The position numbers were made by a program, and so were the translations under genes. A DNA stretch of 64,000 bases, taken from the NCBI GenBank assembly GCA_035235625.1, contig CP141141.1, positions 18,287,968-18,351,967 of the forward strand. The letters run 5' to 3'. Below are positions 1 through 11,330 of this stretch, piece by piece. The notes beneath the pieces were generated by a model, which did not search any database, was not told the DNA's origin, and saw only the letters and a program-made list of their open reading frames with translations. Positions within the stretch are counted from its first letter, which is position 1; every line of letters begins with the position of its first letter. The stretch comes from Saururus chinensis (Eukaryota > Streptophyta > Magnoliopsida > Piperales > Saururaceae).

Positions 1-104
1 TTTGCATCTCAGCCAGTCACATGAAATTAGAGTCCCGGGGCCACTACACAGGTCAAATCCTGATTTAAAATGGCTATACCTGCCCCAATTACAACCGAGT
101 TATA

Positions 105-227
105 TACTCCTGTCTGCAGGAAAAGTGTGTCTGACGCTTTCTTATTAGACACAAATGGGCAAATAAGATAATTAAAATGGGACATTTTTTTTACAAAGTA
201 TATTATTAATTCAAAACGGAGGGAGTA
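105..227. mobile_element. Stowaway-like MITE (candidate)
   Basis: The right end reads ACGGAGGGAGTA (216-227), the reverse complement of the CTCCCTCCGT terminal repeat that marks Stowaway (Tc1/mariner) miniature elements, and it closes with the TA expected for the target. The left end at about 105 begins TACTCC but is poorly preserved. The AT-rich interior with an AAATGGGACA stretch fits the family. The right end is convincing; the left end could lie elsewhere. Confidence 0.45.
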
Positions 228-390
228 ATTTTTTTTTCTCAATAGAATCTTCGACTGTTTTTTCTTAATATTAAAATTGAGTCTATGATTTTTTATACCA
301 ATAGTGATATATGGAATCTACCACAGCGACAACTAATGAGGAGAGGGGAGTGGAAGAGGTTGAAGGGGAACGAGGACAACCGCAAAATTC

Positions 391-470
391 ATTCTACTAT
401 TTGAGAATCATAGAATCAACTCTATGATGGACCTTATAATCTATTCTACTATTTGAGAACCATAGAATCA
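391..470. repeat. 28-bp direct repeat, two copies
   Basis: The stretch at 391-418 recurs at 443-470 with one mismatch (both start ATTCTACTATTTGAGAA and end CATAGAATCA), 52 bp apart. The spacer contains the related words AACTCTATGATGG. No open reading frame is associated. It may be an internal repeat of an unrecognised small element. Confidence 0.6.
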
Positions 471-507
471 ATTTTGCCTTTGGGAATAGGAAAATGATAG
501 TATTACA

Positions 508-650
508 CCGAATATGTACAACAAACCCACACTTCCCTTAGGGTTTTTGTTGGACAATAGAAAAGCCCTATGTGAGGCCACTTGCTTTTTCCAACAAAAG
601 CATGTGACCTCATGGGGTAAGGATTTGGTGTATAAGTTTTGTGTTTGGCT
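508..650. repeat. Foldback / imperfect inverted repeat
   Basis: The core 573-612 is an inverted repeat: arm TGAGGCCACTTGCTTTT pairs with the arm ending GTGACCTCA (15 of 17 positions) around a 6-base loop. A second inverted pair (TTTTGTTGG near 545 and CCAACAAAA near 591) and weakly matching outer arms (about 508-540 and 615-645) suggest a small foldback element. No target duplication could be fixed, so the class is unknown. Confidence 0.5.
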
Positions 651-3230
651 ATTATCACATAAAGGGAATAATGGAATCGAATGATAAAACAAAACATAGA
701 TTCAATTATATTATTGTGTCAAAACTATAATATATTATTAGGTCTACCCTTTCTTCTACTACCACCTCAGTGGACGAGGTGGTGGCAGAGGCAGAAGAGG
801 TTGTGGTGGAGATATGACAATGATATAAGAGGAGGTTGAAGGAGAAAAGATGCCGAGAGTAGAAGGTGGGTTGAAGGTTAGGATTAAAAGGTATTTTGTC
901 CAAAACCTAGTTATGCAGAATTGCAAAATACTAGAACATTGGGATTAAGGCAGGGAAAATTCAACCCAACCCGTCCAACTCGCACTGACCTGACCCAATT
1001 AGAAATCGGGTAAGTATTAGTGTTCTAAGATTTTACCAATTTTAAAAATAGGCTTGGGTCAAGATTTATCCGCATAACCCACACAACCTAATCTTGAATT
1101 TATTATTTAATGATGTCATGACCTAAGGTGGAGAATATTAAAAAAGAAGTTTTCTCAGAATTTTTTTATTTCTTAAAATTTTATTTTATTTAGTAGTCAA
1201 CAAGTAACTTTTGTTGTTTCTTATGGGTTTGAACATGTGTCTTACAATATTGCAATGATCTTTATGCAACTCATTTTCTTGAATAATAGGAAATATTTGA
1301 TATCTATTTATAATATTTGCAATGCATATAATTGCTTTCTATATTTAGCCCATACAAAGATAAGGTATAAAATAGTGAGTTAATAAAAACTTACTTGAGG
1401 AAAAAATTTTGGTTTACCCACATACCCGACCCTACTTGATCCAAATTGGGTTTTACATTTTCAATCTATTTAATAAATAAGGTCAGATAATGACCTAACT
1501 AATGACCTAACTTGATTTAAATGCAGGCCAAGGCCGACCCACCTTGACAGAATTTCCAACCGTAATTGGGGGTATGGAAATATAGTAACACTAACCTAGT
1601 AACACTAACCTGGGTATATGATAATCTCTTTTTTTGGCTTAGACATACTTCATTCAAGTGACTAGTGACCATATTATCTAAAATCTCGCATTAGTACGAC
1701 TCATAAAATCAAGTGCTAACAAAATAATTATTTTTTATTAAAAAAAGCTCATATAGTATATCATTAGCTCCCTTTGAACCACATTAATAGTTTTATTTGG
1801 CAAATTGACCAACGGCCCATAGTATTGCAAAACAAGCAGCAAACAATGACAGCTTTGACATGCCTTTGTCACGTGTGTAATTCAGTTTGTTGTAAAAATA
1901 ATGCTCCTCGAGGTCTCAACGTCTGGTAGACCTGCTGCCCTTTTAGAGGCAGGATAGAGAATATAAATTGAACCTGATGGATGGAAATAAAATTGTTCGT
2001 AAAATCTCATATTTGCAAGCTTTTGCTATTCCTCATAATTGATTGACCTCATCAAGGAAGATTAGACAGTGCTTGGGTGGATAAGCCTTTCGTACACATT
2101 CATTTATGTAGGTCAATGTAGGCTGCAATTCTCGTGTGACAAGAGCATGTGCTCTCTTGTGGACGGCAAGGGATAAGGTAGGTCTCCCATCAACTGACCT
2201 ATGCTCCGTAGGAAAGGTTGCTGATCACACCCATGAGGCACTTGATACAAATCTAAATGGTTTGGAAGGGCAAAAACACAGAAGATAAAATGACGTCAAG
2301 GTTGACACGCAATTCAACTTGTGGTATTCAATATTACTTATTTTAGAAAAATAGCAAGAATGCACATGTGTAAATAGAGATTAGTTAAAAAATAAAATAA
2401 ATTAGAAGGAGTGGTCTCCTTGCTCTCTAGTTACAATACATGCATTTATGTTTAAGATTTGGTCGCAAGTTGGAAGGCAAAGATCTTCTCATTGCAGAAC
2501 ATAGCCGGCCCTAAAACTAGGTGGGCCCGAGAAGGGCATGGTCTTTTTGGGTTTTCTTGCATAAAGACAAGTTATCAATTTTTTTCCTGTGAAAAATCAA
2601 AATTTGAGAAGTTTACTGTGCTAGAACTACAAGTTCATAACAAAAGAAACTTATATATCCTTCTTCTAGCTATATTTAGCAATAAGAATTCATAGCTTCA
2701 ATTCAAGAAGCCCTAAGCAATTGTATGATACGTGAAGGTGCTATATATAAGTGATCCACGAATCCTCAATAATCTAAATCCATTTTCAAATAATTGCAGA
2801 ATATACCTTGATATCAATGCTAACCTTTGTTTCAGAGAATTTAGATTTCCAATATTCTATTTTGAAATGGCCATGTTTACATTCAAATAAAGATAGGGGA
2901 AGGCCCATAACAACCTCATAGAAACTTCTAAACAACCTTAAAAGTCTGTAAATTACATGGCCATATTGCTCCTCCATCTTCTAAGAAAATGAGCAAGATG
3001 TCATCTCCAACAAGATATTTGATTAGCATCTGCCTCTAGAGTAAAACCATCTTAAATGAAAGAGTTTTTTCCATGTTGCCTGGCCGAAGAACACAATATT
3101 CCACATTCCCTAGATTTCTAAAAAAATACCAACAAACCCAAACTTACAAGATATAAGGAAAATTTTGACACAAATACCCCTAGTTAGGGTTTAGGGTTTT
3201 ATATCATGTAAACCCCTTACACAGTCGTGT
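651..3230. other. Non-coding stretch, no gene recognised
   Basis: Only short reading frames without recognisable motifs occur here. Between about 950 and 1560 the words CAACCCAACCCG, CTGACCTGACCC and CATACCCGACCC recur, a composition often seen in degenerate plant repeats, but no matching ends were found. At 3184-3200 there are about two TTTAGGG units, too few to call a telomeric repeat. Nothing else can be supported. Confidence 0.5.
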
Positions 3231-3700
3231 TTACATAGATACAACTTCATAGATCGGCGATTTCTCAGTGAGAAGTGAATACACAGTCTTGGGTCCTAAT
3301 TTTCGACCCATCTCTTTGGTGATTTTGGCAGTTCGACAGTGACAAGTGAACACGCAGCATGAATTCCGATTTTTGATCCATCCCATCCGTAATTTCGAAA
3401 AACTCCAATCACTTCTCCACACAGTCGAGTTTTTCTTGTTTTCGAAAGAAGATTTCAAAAAAACTCCAGCTTGAGTTACCATTTTCTTATTTTTGAAAGG
3501 CGATTTTGAAATCCCCCACCAAAGCGAGTTTTGGCCGTGAAGTGAGGTTCTGTCAGGCTGTATACTAACACATCCCAGTAAATCAGTGAACTTTGGAGAA
3601 ATCACCGACCGATGAAGGGGTTAATACGGCTAGGATCAATTTCGTGGTAAGGCCTTTCTCTAGCTCTAGATTGTATGTTCGTACGCACGATTTTTGATAT
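3231..3700. repeat. Leader-like region with diverged direct repeats
   Basis: Two related segments, about 3266-3312 and 3337-3383 (offset 71 bp), both read CAGTGA(G/C)AAGTGAA followed by CGACCCATC or TGATCCATC. Similar words (AATCACTTCTCCACACAGTCG) recur near 3407. This lies just upstream of the ULP-like gene remains and may be the 5' part or a terminal region of that element. A minus-strand frame of 124 residues spans it but shows no motif. Confidence 0.35.
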
Positions 3701-3715
3701 TTTGTGAATACAATA

Positions 3716-3918
3716 AGTAATATCGTGTGATCAAGTATATGATAAGTGATATATTGTGTGTTTGAGAATACAATAATCGATATAGATGTCCTACTATCGT
3801 GTATGCGTAGCATACATAACATGTCATTAATAACACGACAAGCGAAAGAAGACATTCAAGTGTTATGCTATTGTATTTTAGAAGGCATCATATCATGTAT
3901 CCGATAACACGATATATG
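3716..3918. repeat. Palindromic ATCGTGTTA/TAACACGAT motif cluster 1
   Basis: Several copies or half-copies of a dispersed motif occur: ATCGTGTGATC (3722), ATCGTGTATGCG (3794), TAATAACACGACA (3830) and ATCATGTATCCGATAACACGATA (3890-3914, quoted only in outline here: left arm ATCATGTAT, right arm ATAACACGATA). The cluster precedes the first exon-like block of the ULP-like gene. Confidence 0.55.
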
Positions 3919-4000
3919 AACTTAGCATATATAAGTACATTAGTTACATAATGTGAATCTATGTAACTCTTGATTTTGGTCATGATCCATTGTTGTTATA

Positions 4001-4018
4001 CACGCACACACACACGCA

Positions 4019-4073
<55 letters not shown>
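4001..4073. repeat. Compound (CA)n/(CG)n/(TA)n microsatellite
   Basis: An almost pure alternating purine-pyrimidine tract runs CACACA, then CGCGCG, then a long CA run, then a TA run. It ends 12 bases before a good splice-acceptor-like TTTTGCAG (4078-4085) of the ULP-like gene remnant, so it lies inside the presumed intron. Alternating tracts of this kind can adopt Z-DNA (family knowledge). Confidence 0.97.
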
Positions 4074-4085
4074 CATCTTTTGCAG

Positions 4086-4836
4086 ACAAAAAACTAGAAG
4101 AATACAGGCAAATGGCGGAATTAGTGAAGGCATTAGAAGAGAAGAGGAAGAGAATCTATGGGAGGAGACTAGGTCTGGGAACAAATAGTTTCTCCGCTAG
4201 ACTTTGACTTTCAAAAGACCTCGTTGAATCAAGGCCAGGATGCAAAGCAATCTTTGAGGAGATTGGGTTCTAACCAGTATATGAGTGCAAGCCAATCATT
4301 ATCTCTAGGCCGCTCCTAGATGTTCTAATAGGTGAGTGCTGGGATGACTCACAAGAGGTGTTCAACATTAGGGGCAAAATACTGCCCTTCACGGTGAAAG
4401 AAGTCACACTGATAATGGGTTAGAGTGTGAAAGAGAACCTGTTGAAGTTGGAAAGTGGCGAGGGGAGGGCTGCCCAAGACAAGGGACAATTCTTCAAAAA
4501 GTTCTTCCTAGGGAAGCAACTGGAGAAGAATATGATTGAAGACATTTTGAAAGAAGTGTCAGACAACTGATGGATTGTCTCCGATGAGGACTTAGCACGG
4601 TTAGCCATCGTGCACATGGCGGTCCTCGCTTTATTCACACATAGCAATAGATATGTATCCCCATCTCTGAGTGATTTCATAGATGACACGACATTTGTAG
4701 GGAGGTACAATTGGGCTGGGGCTGTTCATGATATGTTGATTCGAGGCATATCATCAGCCCACCAAAACATCAGGAGCACACAAGATGAGCCTCCACCACC
4801 GCCGGAATTCTCTTTGGGGCTTCATTTGTGCTTTAG
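4086..4836 (+). pseudogene. ULP-like gene block 1: DUF1985-like region
   Basis: The block starts after TTTTGCAG and ends at a GT donor (AG|GTAAAT at 4837). Its translation contains ILPFTVKEVTLIMG, typical of the 'plant mobile' DUF1985 segment, then LARLAIVHMAVLALF and a D-D-x-x-F...W signature (FIDDTTFVGRYNWAGAV). The last part, 4610-4840, reads open as 76 residues ending LGLHLCFR. Upstream parts of the same reading carry stops, for example after TLIMG and after VSDN, so the block is not translatable as it stands. The same D-D...W arrangement recurs in the copy at 18720-19319. Confidence 0.6.
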
Positions 4837-5162
4837 GTAAATCTCGTCTTATTAGTAACACGATGTGATCAATTAGCATAGTATGAATAACACAATATGA
4901 TAATCACACTTTATGTATATAATCATATGAATCACATGATAGCATGTGTATCATGTGTACAAAAACACGATGTGTAACATGCAAATATACTTATCGTGTT
5001 ATCACTAGGACAATTTATTACTCTATTGTTTATATGAAATTACACCATCTGAGACTAGCGTGTAATCGATAACAATGATGAGGTGGATAAATGTGTTATC
5101 CATGACATGACATACATGACATTTGTACACTACTTACCAGATTGTTTTGTCTTGTCCACTAG
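4837..5162 (+). other. Presumed intron with palindromic motif cluster 2
   Basis: This AT-rich spacer runs from a GT donor to a pyrimidine-rich CTTGTCCACTAG acceptor. It holds motif copies AACACGATGTGATC (4857), AAAACACGATGTGTAAC (4964), TTATCGTGTTATCAC (5000) and CGTGTAATCGATAAC (5060), plus shorter half-sites. No coding signal was seen inside it. Confidence 0.5.
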
Positions 5163-5930
5163 GTGTGGTTTTTTTAGCATACCTTTATATGGGCTCCAAG
5201 TGGTCGTCCATGTAGCCTGAGGTACAATCAGTTGTTTGGGTTTACATAACTGTTGACTAATGTGGAGAAGGCCACAAAACTTAACCTTGTCAACGAAAAG
5301 ACAAGGAAGAAGTTGTTGGCTCATCATCAGATGAGGAAGTGGTATGAGGAGGTATTCATGTGGCTCAAGCCAGATTCATAAGTTCTTATCAAAATAACTC
5401 CAATTGCCGATGAGCCCACTTGACCAATGGCCAAAGGGCGGCCCAAAGGAGAAGCAGGCACGCACGCAGAGTATGATACATAGGACAACAATACATGTTC
5501 ACGCCCACTGTGGCCAGACATCATGGTAGTTCCAGCCTAGCCAAGATGTCATTTATTCCTTTATCATGTCAGTAGATGTCATGACTGAGATTTGTGACGT
5601 GGTTTTCGAGAAGGCAATTCTGGACGGGGAGCAAGGTTGGAGCATTGACAGTGTGCAAGTTGCGCTCTAGTGGGTTAAAAATGATCTGGAGGTGGCAACA
5701 AGGCTAATAGAACAGATGCAACCCCCACCTGAACCGGAGACAGACCAGTCGTAGGAACCCTCTCAATAGGAAGTCCAGCATGTAGCAATCCCTCTGCCAA
5801 TTCTAGAAGGAGAGACATCAATTCAGGTCAAGTCTAGAGCTTGCAAATTGAGAGAAGCTTTCACCAATCTACTCTTGAAGAGCAATGATTACCTATCCCT
5901 TAGTCTATATGGGGATAATTGTGTAAAGGA
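5163..5930 (+). pseudogene. ULP-like gene block 2
   Basis: Downstream of the acceptor the translation includes LYGLQVVVHVA, which corresponds to the segment after DUF1985 in ULP-like genes (family pattern GLP-ALQVWAYE). A long hydrophilic stretch follows, including KAILDGEQGWSIDSVQVAL and RLIEQMQPPPEPETDQS, with several stops and frame changes. The end is placed near the next motif-bearing spacer (about 5930); the exact donor is uncertain. Confidence 0.4.
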
Positions 5931-6035
5931 TCACACACAAACACATGTAGTCGTTAGATAAGAAAATGATATGCTAGTGGTCATGTGATCGATAACATGG
6001 CCATATATATTAACGTATTTCTTTCAATATGATAG
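5931..6035 (+). other. Presumed intron with one motif copy
   Basis: A short AT-rich spacer has TCATGTGATCGATAACATGG (5976-5995), a member of the dispersed palindromic motif family. It ends at a plausible acceptor, ATATGATAG (6027-6035). Confidence 0.4.
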
Positions 6036-6947
6036 GTGGACACATCGTTTCATCCAAAACATGCTTGCTTCACATATCGTGTGTTTACTAATAAGATTTT
6101 TGACTTCTTATATGAAGAGAAAATGGAGCCGAAAGCTGGTTCCCCAATTTTAGAAGAAGAAGGGTCTCAAGGTTGAAAGGACCGTAATAACAAGATATCT
6201 CAAGAAAATAAACGAAGAAGTTGTTCAATCCCGGGAGGTCAAGGAACAATCCCAGGATGAAAAAGAAGAGGAAAGCATAAATAAGACTCAGTGCCTCAGA
6301 AGCAAATAAAGCTGACAATAAAGAAGCAGAAAGCTTCAAATATTGGCCCTAGCACACCCCTCATACCTTCGGTGCCCAGGAGGACAAGGAACACAGTCGC
6401 TAATCCACCGACTCATGTATCTAACGGTGAGGAACCAGCCAAGAAGGTGGTCGCTGAGGGCTCGAAGAAGCCAAAGAATTACAACAACTACATTGAAGAG
6501 AAGATTGCAAAGATGGGACACATGTAAAGTGAGGTGTAGAAGTCAATGCAAGATGATGACGTTCCATTGGTATCCGTCCCTGGCTCATATAATATCCCTG
6601 CACCACAAGCAATGTTTTGGACCCTGAAAATGGTGGGCTCAAATGCTGCCGACAGTAGTGCCACTATATCAGATACCTCTCCAGTTGATCAGGAACTACT
6701 AGAGAGTGTTCGACAAGTGATAAATGTGGAAGAGCACAATGAGCAGTAGAAGAACAAGGAGGAGGTCACTTTGGTGCGACACAACTATCTTGATATAAAG
6801 ATGGTGTTCCACATGAAATTTCAACGTGTTGAAGATCAGGAGACCATTCAAGATTTTCTAGCCCACCCATACAAGGAATGGCCCATGGAGACGCTTCTCC
6901 ACACTCACTATGTGTCTCTACTTAGGCAGGAGTGCATAATGAATGAG
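6036..6947 (+). pseudogene. ULP-like gene block 3: linker and start of the protease-like region
   Basis: The first two thirds encode a charged, low-complexity linker (frames at 6291-6527 and 6546-6749; words such as LTIKKQKAS, KKPKNYNNYIEEKI). The last part (6771-6959) reads FLAHPYKEWPMETLLHTHYVSLLRQE, which fits the entry of C48 domains, where a W-L-x-D-x-x-I-x-x-Y-x-x-L-L pattern is usual; the D is not visible here. The block ends at AATGAG|GTAATA (donor at 6948). Frame changes separate the pieces. Confidence 0.5.
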
Positions 6948-7029
6948 GTAATATCATAATATTGAACATACATTTTATTACATTGCACATTATGAATTAC
7001 ATGATAATTGAAAAGAGGTAAGGGCCACT

Positions 7030-7231
7030 TCTAATTATCGCATTATTGATAATACGAAATATCCTAATATTGTTGTATGAATAACATGCTAAGTTTCATA
7101 TGATATTATGTTGTGTCACTATCATAGTTGTGATTACACGATGTAATTTAAAGCATGTTATCAGTTACTCGATATATTCATATGTCGTGTTATGATTGAC
7201 ACGACTTGTTGATTGTCATGTTATGACTAAC
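7030..7231. repeat. Palindromic motif cluster 3, ending at the LTR element's target site
   Basis: At least five motif-like words occur here: ATTATCGCATTATTGATAAT (7035), GTGATTACACGATG (7130), CATGTTATCAGTTACTCGAT (7154), TCGTGTTATGATTGACACGA (7184) and CATGTTATGACTAAC at the edge of the insertion. The last copy is completed on the far side of the LTR element by CTAACACGAT at 14652. Confidence 0.6.
7227..7231 (+). repeat. Target-site duplication CTAAC (left)
   Basis: CTAAC directly precedes the 5' LTR and recurs directly after the 3' LTR at 14652-14656. A 5-bp duplication is standard for LTR retrotransposon integrases. Confidence 0.9.
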
Positions 7232-8665
7232 TGATAAGTATGAAATATATATCTATTTTATATGTCTTTTTACCTTACTTGCTAGTATAGTATTAGGTTA
7301 ATTTAGGATTAATTATGGTTTATTTAGATCAAGTTAGATATTAATATTTTAGTTTAATTATTAAATAATTTAGGAGTCATTAGTTGTTTAGGCGTGTATT
7401 TAAACCAAGTTGGGATCTTAATTATATTCTACATGTCTAAAATACAAAGTTTTTATGTTTTGTAGGTAAGGTGCGGTTATCGAGGTATTTAGACGATGTT
7501 TGAAATAATTCAAAACACTCTTGACATGCTTTAAAATGTTTTGGACAATTTTTCAGAGTTACAAACAAGTTGGAAACTAATATGGACATGAAAAAAATAA
7601 CTTAATGAGCATAGTAGAAAACTAGACAGAAATATGGACTGTCCAGTGAACAGGCTTAGCTTTCTGAACAGAAATTGGACACAAAATTGAACAGAACTAT
7701 TTAGATTGTAGAAATTGTATAGCCATTTGAACGGGCAAGTAGAGCAATCGAACTGGATAACGCGCAATTACCTATTTTGAGCCAATTTTGAGTCCTTTTC
7801 ATATCAAACTTCCTCCTATGATTCCTATGCTTATGTAAAGACATATTTGGCTTAAAATTGAAGGTTTTGAGTAGATTTTTTGAAGAGAAAGAAGGAGAAT
7901 AAGATTGAAGAGAATTTAAAGCTTTTAATAGAGATTTAAGAGCTTTTTTCTACAATGGTAGACTAGATTTTTCTTTTACTTAGGAGTTGATGAAATTATA
8001 GATAAGTTTCAATTTTTTTTATTTTTTAATATAGATCTCAGTTGTGAATAATGATAATTGTATGATAAGAATTTCCTTTTTAATGGAAGAGCTTTTTATG
8101 TTTATTCAAATCTATGTTGATTTATTGTCTTGTAAATGTTAGATTGATATGGTTTTGATATTTTCATCGATTCTAATTTCTGTGATTTCGATGAGATGGT
8201 CATGCAATAGTTTTAATGTTCATATAATTAATGAATTGGATAAGTTATACTAAGATTAGATGAGTGATGCTTATAGTTTAGTTCAATGTAGATGATTCGT
8301 GCTATTGTTGAAGATAGTTCATGCCATGGATTTAATTAATAATTCTTTCTGAAGTAATTCTAGCTTGTAGCTGAGAATACTTATTCATATTCACACTAGA
8401 TTTAGATTAAAGGATATGAAATTGTTATGGTTCTATAGTGGATTCAATTTTCTAAGTAATTTTCATCATATTGATCTCTTCCTTTTAATTTAGTTGATTA
8501 CTTCATTTGCTTAATTTAAGTTTAAGTTCTATTAGTTTTTAATAAATAAATTCGTCTCTTATATTTAGTAATAATTCATCCATCCCTAAGGTTCGTTAAC
8601 CCTTAAATACTTATCCTAGTACAATTACCTTGTACACTTGCAAATGATTTAATTATAAATGATCA
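7232..8665 (+). mobile_element. 5' LTR of the gag-protease element
   Basis: It begins TGATAAGTA and ends AAATGATCA, the TG...CA form usual for LTRs. It aligns along its whole length with 13224-14651. The segment TCCTATGCTTATGTAAAGACA occupies the place where the 3' LTR has a TATATAAA box. Confidence 0.92.
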
Positions 8666-8671
8666 AGTTTT

Positions 8672-8689
8672 TGGTGCCATTGCCGGGGA
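8672..8689 (+). promoter_or_regulatory. Primer-binding site
   Basis: TGGTGCCATTGCCGGGGA lies six bases after the LTR. It closely matches the TGGCGCCGTTGCCGGGGA primer site common to plant Athila/Tat-like and related gypsy elements. Confidence 0.85.
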
Positions 8690-8981
8690 CGGTGTTGATT
8701 TGTTACTAAATTAGTATTAAGATAATTCTAGCTACTTTAGTTTGAGTTTACTTTAGTTTTTAGGTTAATTCTTAGTTTCTTTCTTTATCTTAAGTTGATC
8801 TTGTAGGTTGAGTTGAAGACCATGCTCTCTACACTCGTGGCCACAAGTGGACATCGACAAGCATAGTGCTTCTCTTTGGCTTGCAATATCCTTTTCTCTC
8901 TTTGTTTTTAATTTTTTTCCCTTAGTTTTTGCTTATTCTTCCTTTTTTTATACTTAAAATTATGTGGTGTTTTTGTAGTGT

Positions 8982-10121
8982 ATGCGTGGTCGTCACTCCT
9001 TGCTCCCCCTATTAGCACCATTTGACCCTGAGCCTGAGAGGACACCTAGGAGAGCTAAGTTTCCCTCGACCTTCACCCCTACCCATTCTCCCACTAATTC
9101 CTCCACCCACACCAATTCTACCATCATCATGGTTGAACATAAATTAGTAGATGAACCTCTCAAAGCTCTAAAGGAATATTACACTCCCAATGAGTACACC
9201 TCTCCTTCATGCATTAGGTTGCCAGTGGTTGCTGCTCAAAATTATGAAATTAAGCCCAATGTCATTCAAATGCTTCCATCTTTTTATGGGTTTAATAATG
9301 AAAACCCCTATAGGCACCTAGATGACTTCTTGGAACTATGCAAAACTTTCAAGCTCTCAAACTTAACCAATGAGGCTGTCAAACTTCGGCTTTTCCTTTT
9401 CACATTGAAAGATAAGGCTAAAAAATGACTTCACTCATTAGAGCCAAACACTATCACAACATGGGCCCAAATGCAACAATAGTTCCTCAAAAAATACTTC
9501 CCCATAGGTAAGACCAACCAAATGAGAAAGGCCATAACCACTTTTGCCCAAATTCCCACTAAACAGTACCATGAGATTTGGGATAGACTGAAGGACCTTC
9601 TTAGGAGGTGTCCCCATCATGCTGTTCATAAGTGGCAATTAGTGCATTATTTTTATGAGGGTCTTACTGAATAAAACTGTTATCTTGTTGATGCATGTTG
9701 TGGGGGTACCTTTTTTCTAAAAAATGAAAATAGGACATGAAAACTTTTTGAGTACTTGAGTGAAAATTCTTTTCAACATCTTGCATTGAATAGAAATGAG
9801 AGTGAACTATCTACCTTGAACAATGCCCCCTCTAGGGGTGGCTTGTATAAAGTAAAAAACCCTTTAGACATCTCCTTCAAAGTTGATACTTTGAGTAGGA
9901 AGTTGGACCTCCTTATGATTTCAACCCATCTGCCCACTCCTTTTACTCAAGACGAATGCACAATATGCCTTAGCCCATCCCATACTATCATGGAGTGTCC
10001 CTCTGCCTCTCAATTTCCTGATCTTGTCCAAGATCATGTGAATGCCACCCAATCCTTCCCTAGGACTGAGAACAATCCATTTTTCAAACACATATATCCC
10101 TGGATGGAGGAATCACCCTAA
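8982..10121 (+). pseudogene. Fossil gag of the OTA-type element
   Basis: The reading contains PSFYGFNNENPYRHLDDFLELC and, further on, KLRLFLFTLKDKAKK (quoted in part), the capsid-like core shared by Athila/Tat-type gag proteins. A later stretch holds the pattern DRLKDLLRRCPHH. The region ends with a hydrophilic segment before the protease. It is broken in several places and is described here only as a fossil. The family call is firm because several consecutive gag motifs occur in the expected order. Confidence 0.85.
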
Positions 10122-10870
10122 CTTTTCCTAGCGGGCACAAAACTAAGGGGCAATGTACACCCAACACCCTAGGCAACTATTCCAAGTTCCACCAATCCCT
10201 ATCCACCAACCATAATTGCAACCCCCCTATGTCTAACCTAGTAGGAGTCTGAGTTTTGAAGAGAATGTCTTAACTGCATTACAAGAGCTACAATCTCATT
10301 CTCAAATTCTGCACTCCCACACACAATCTATAGCGAAGCTAGAAGCCCAAATTGGATAGCTAGCCAATGCTATTAACAAGAGAGAGATGAGGACATTGTC
10401 GAGTCAACCTTTATAAAACCCTAAAGGTCAATTTCGGGTAGAGGGAACTCTTCCCTCTAATGAACAAGTTCAGTCCATAATAACCCTTAGGAGTGGTAGG
10501 ATTATTGACAATAAAGTTGAGGGGACACCAGTGACAGATGTTAAGAGTGAGGAGTTAAAGAGGGCAGCCCCCAATGAGCCTCAAGTAGAAGTGAGTGCAC
10601 CACATGCGAAGGAGTCAGTATCTCTTTCCCCTTCCTCAGAGCCACATTCTAAGACCATTTCCGAGGGATCTTATATCCCTAGGGCACCTTTTCTTCAATG
10701 TCTTGACATGGCCCCACCATTTAGAATGAACATGGCTAGGATGAATGAGATTCTTGAGACATTTAAATTAAGTAAAAATTAATCTCCCCCTCTTAGATGT
10801 CATTAAGCAAGTCCCTGCTTATGCTAAGTTCCTTAAAGACCTGTGCACTCAAAAGAGTAAATCTAGGATT
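10122..10870 (+). pseudogene. Fossil gag-protease linker
   Basis: This is a proline- and serine-rich, hydrophilic stretch (for example SLSPSSEPHSKTISEGSY) followed by the pattern RAPFLQCL and MNEILETFK, typical of the variable segment before the retropepsin in OTA elements. It is broken like its neighbours. Confidence 0.6.
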
Positions 10871-10873
10871 CAT

Positions 10874-11330
10874 GTGTCTAAGAAGATCTTTCTCACTGAG
10901 CAAGTTAGCTCTCTTTTGAAGTTTGATACCCCACCTACGTATAAAGACCCTGGATTGCCCAATATTTCTTGTGTCATAGGTGATCAATCCATTCATAAAG
11001 CCCTCCTTGACATTGGTGCGAGTGTCAATCTGCTCCCTTACTGGTGTATGAGAAACTAGGGTTAGGTGAATTGCAGCCTACATAAGTTACCTTGCAGCTA
11101 GCCGACCGTTCTGTGCATAAATCTTGGGGAGTCATTGAGGATGTCTTAGTGAGGGTTGACTGGTTCTTTTTCCCCATTGATTTTATTGTCTTATATATGG
11201 ATACTGTTGTCAACTCCACACATCAGATTCCTATCATTCTAGGTCATCCTTTCCTTGCCACAACTAATGCATGTATCAATTATAGGAAAGAAAGTGCAAC
11301 TAAATATTTTTGATGTGTCTAACCATTTAC
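10874..11330 (+). pseudogene. Fossil aspartic protease (retropepsin)
   Basis: The reading has ALLDIGASVNLLP, the D-x-G-A-S active-site box of retrotransposon proteases. It is followed by LQLADRSVHKSWGVIEDVLV and PIILGHPFLATTNA, which match the flap region and the ILG-R/H-PFL box of Athila/Tat proteases. The region is broken in places. Nothing resembling reverse transcriptase follows. Confidence 0.85.

Noticed and set aside
2459-2695. 78-residue open frame
   Set aside because: No motif, no homologous copy in the window, ordinary for AT-rich non-coding sequence.
2786-2977. 63-residue minus-strand frame, considered as a copia reverse transcriptase fragment
   Set aside because: The expected YGLKQAP-type word is not present; the resemblance is too weak.
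3184-3200. Telomere-like TTAGGGTTTAGGGTTT
   Set aside because: Only about two units; such short matches are common in plant AT-rich DNA and no array follows.
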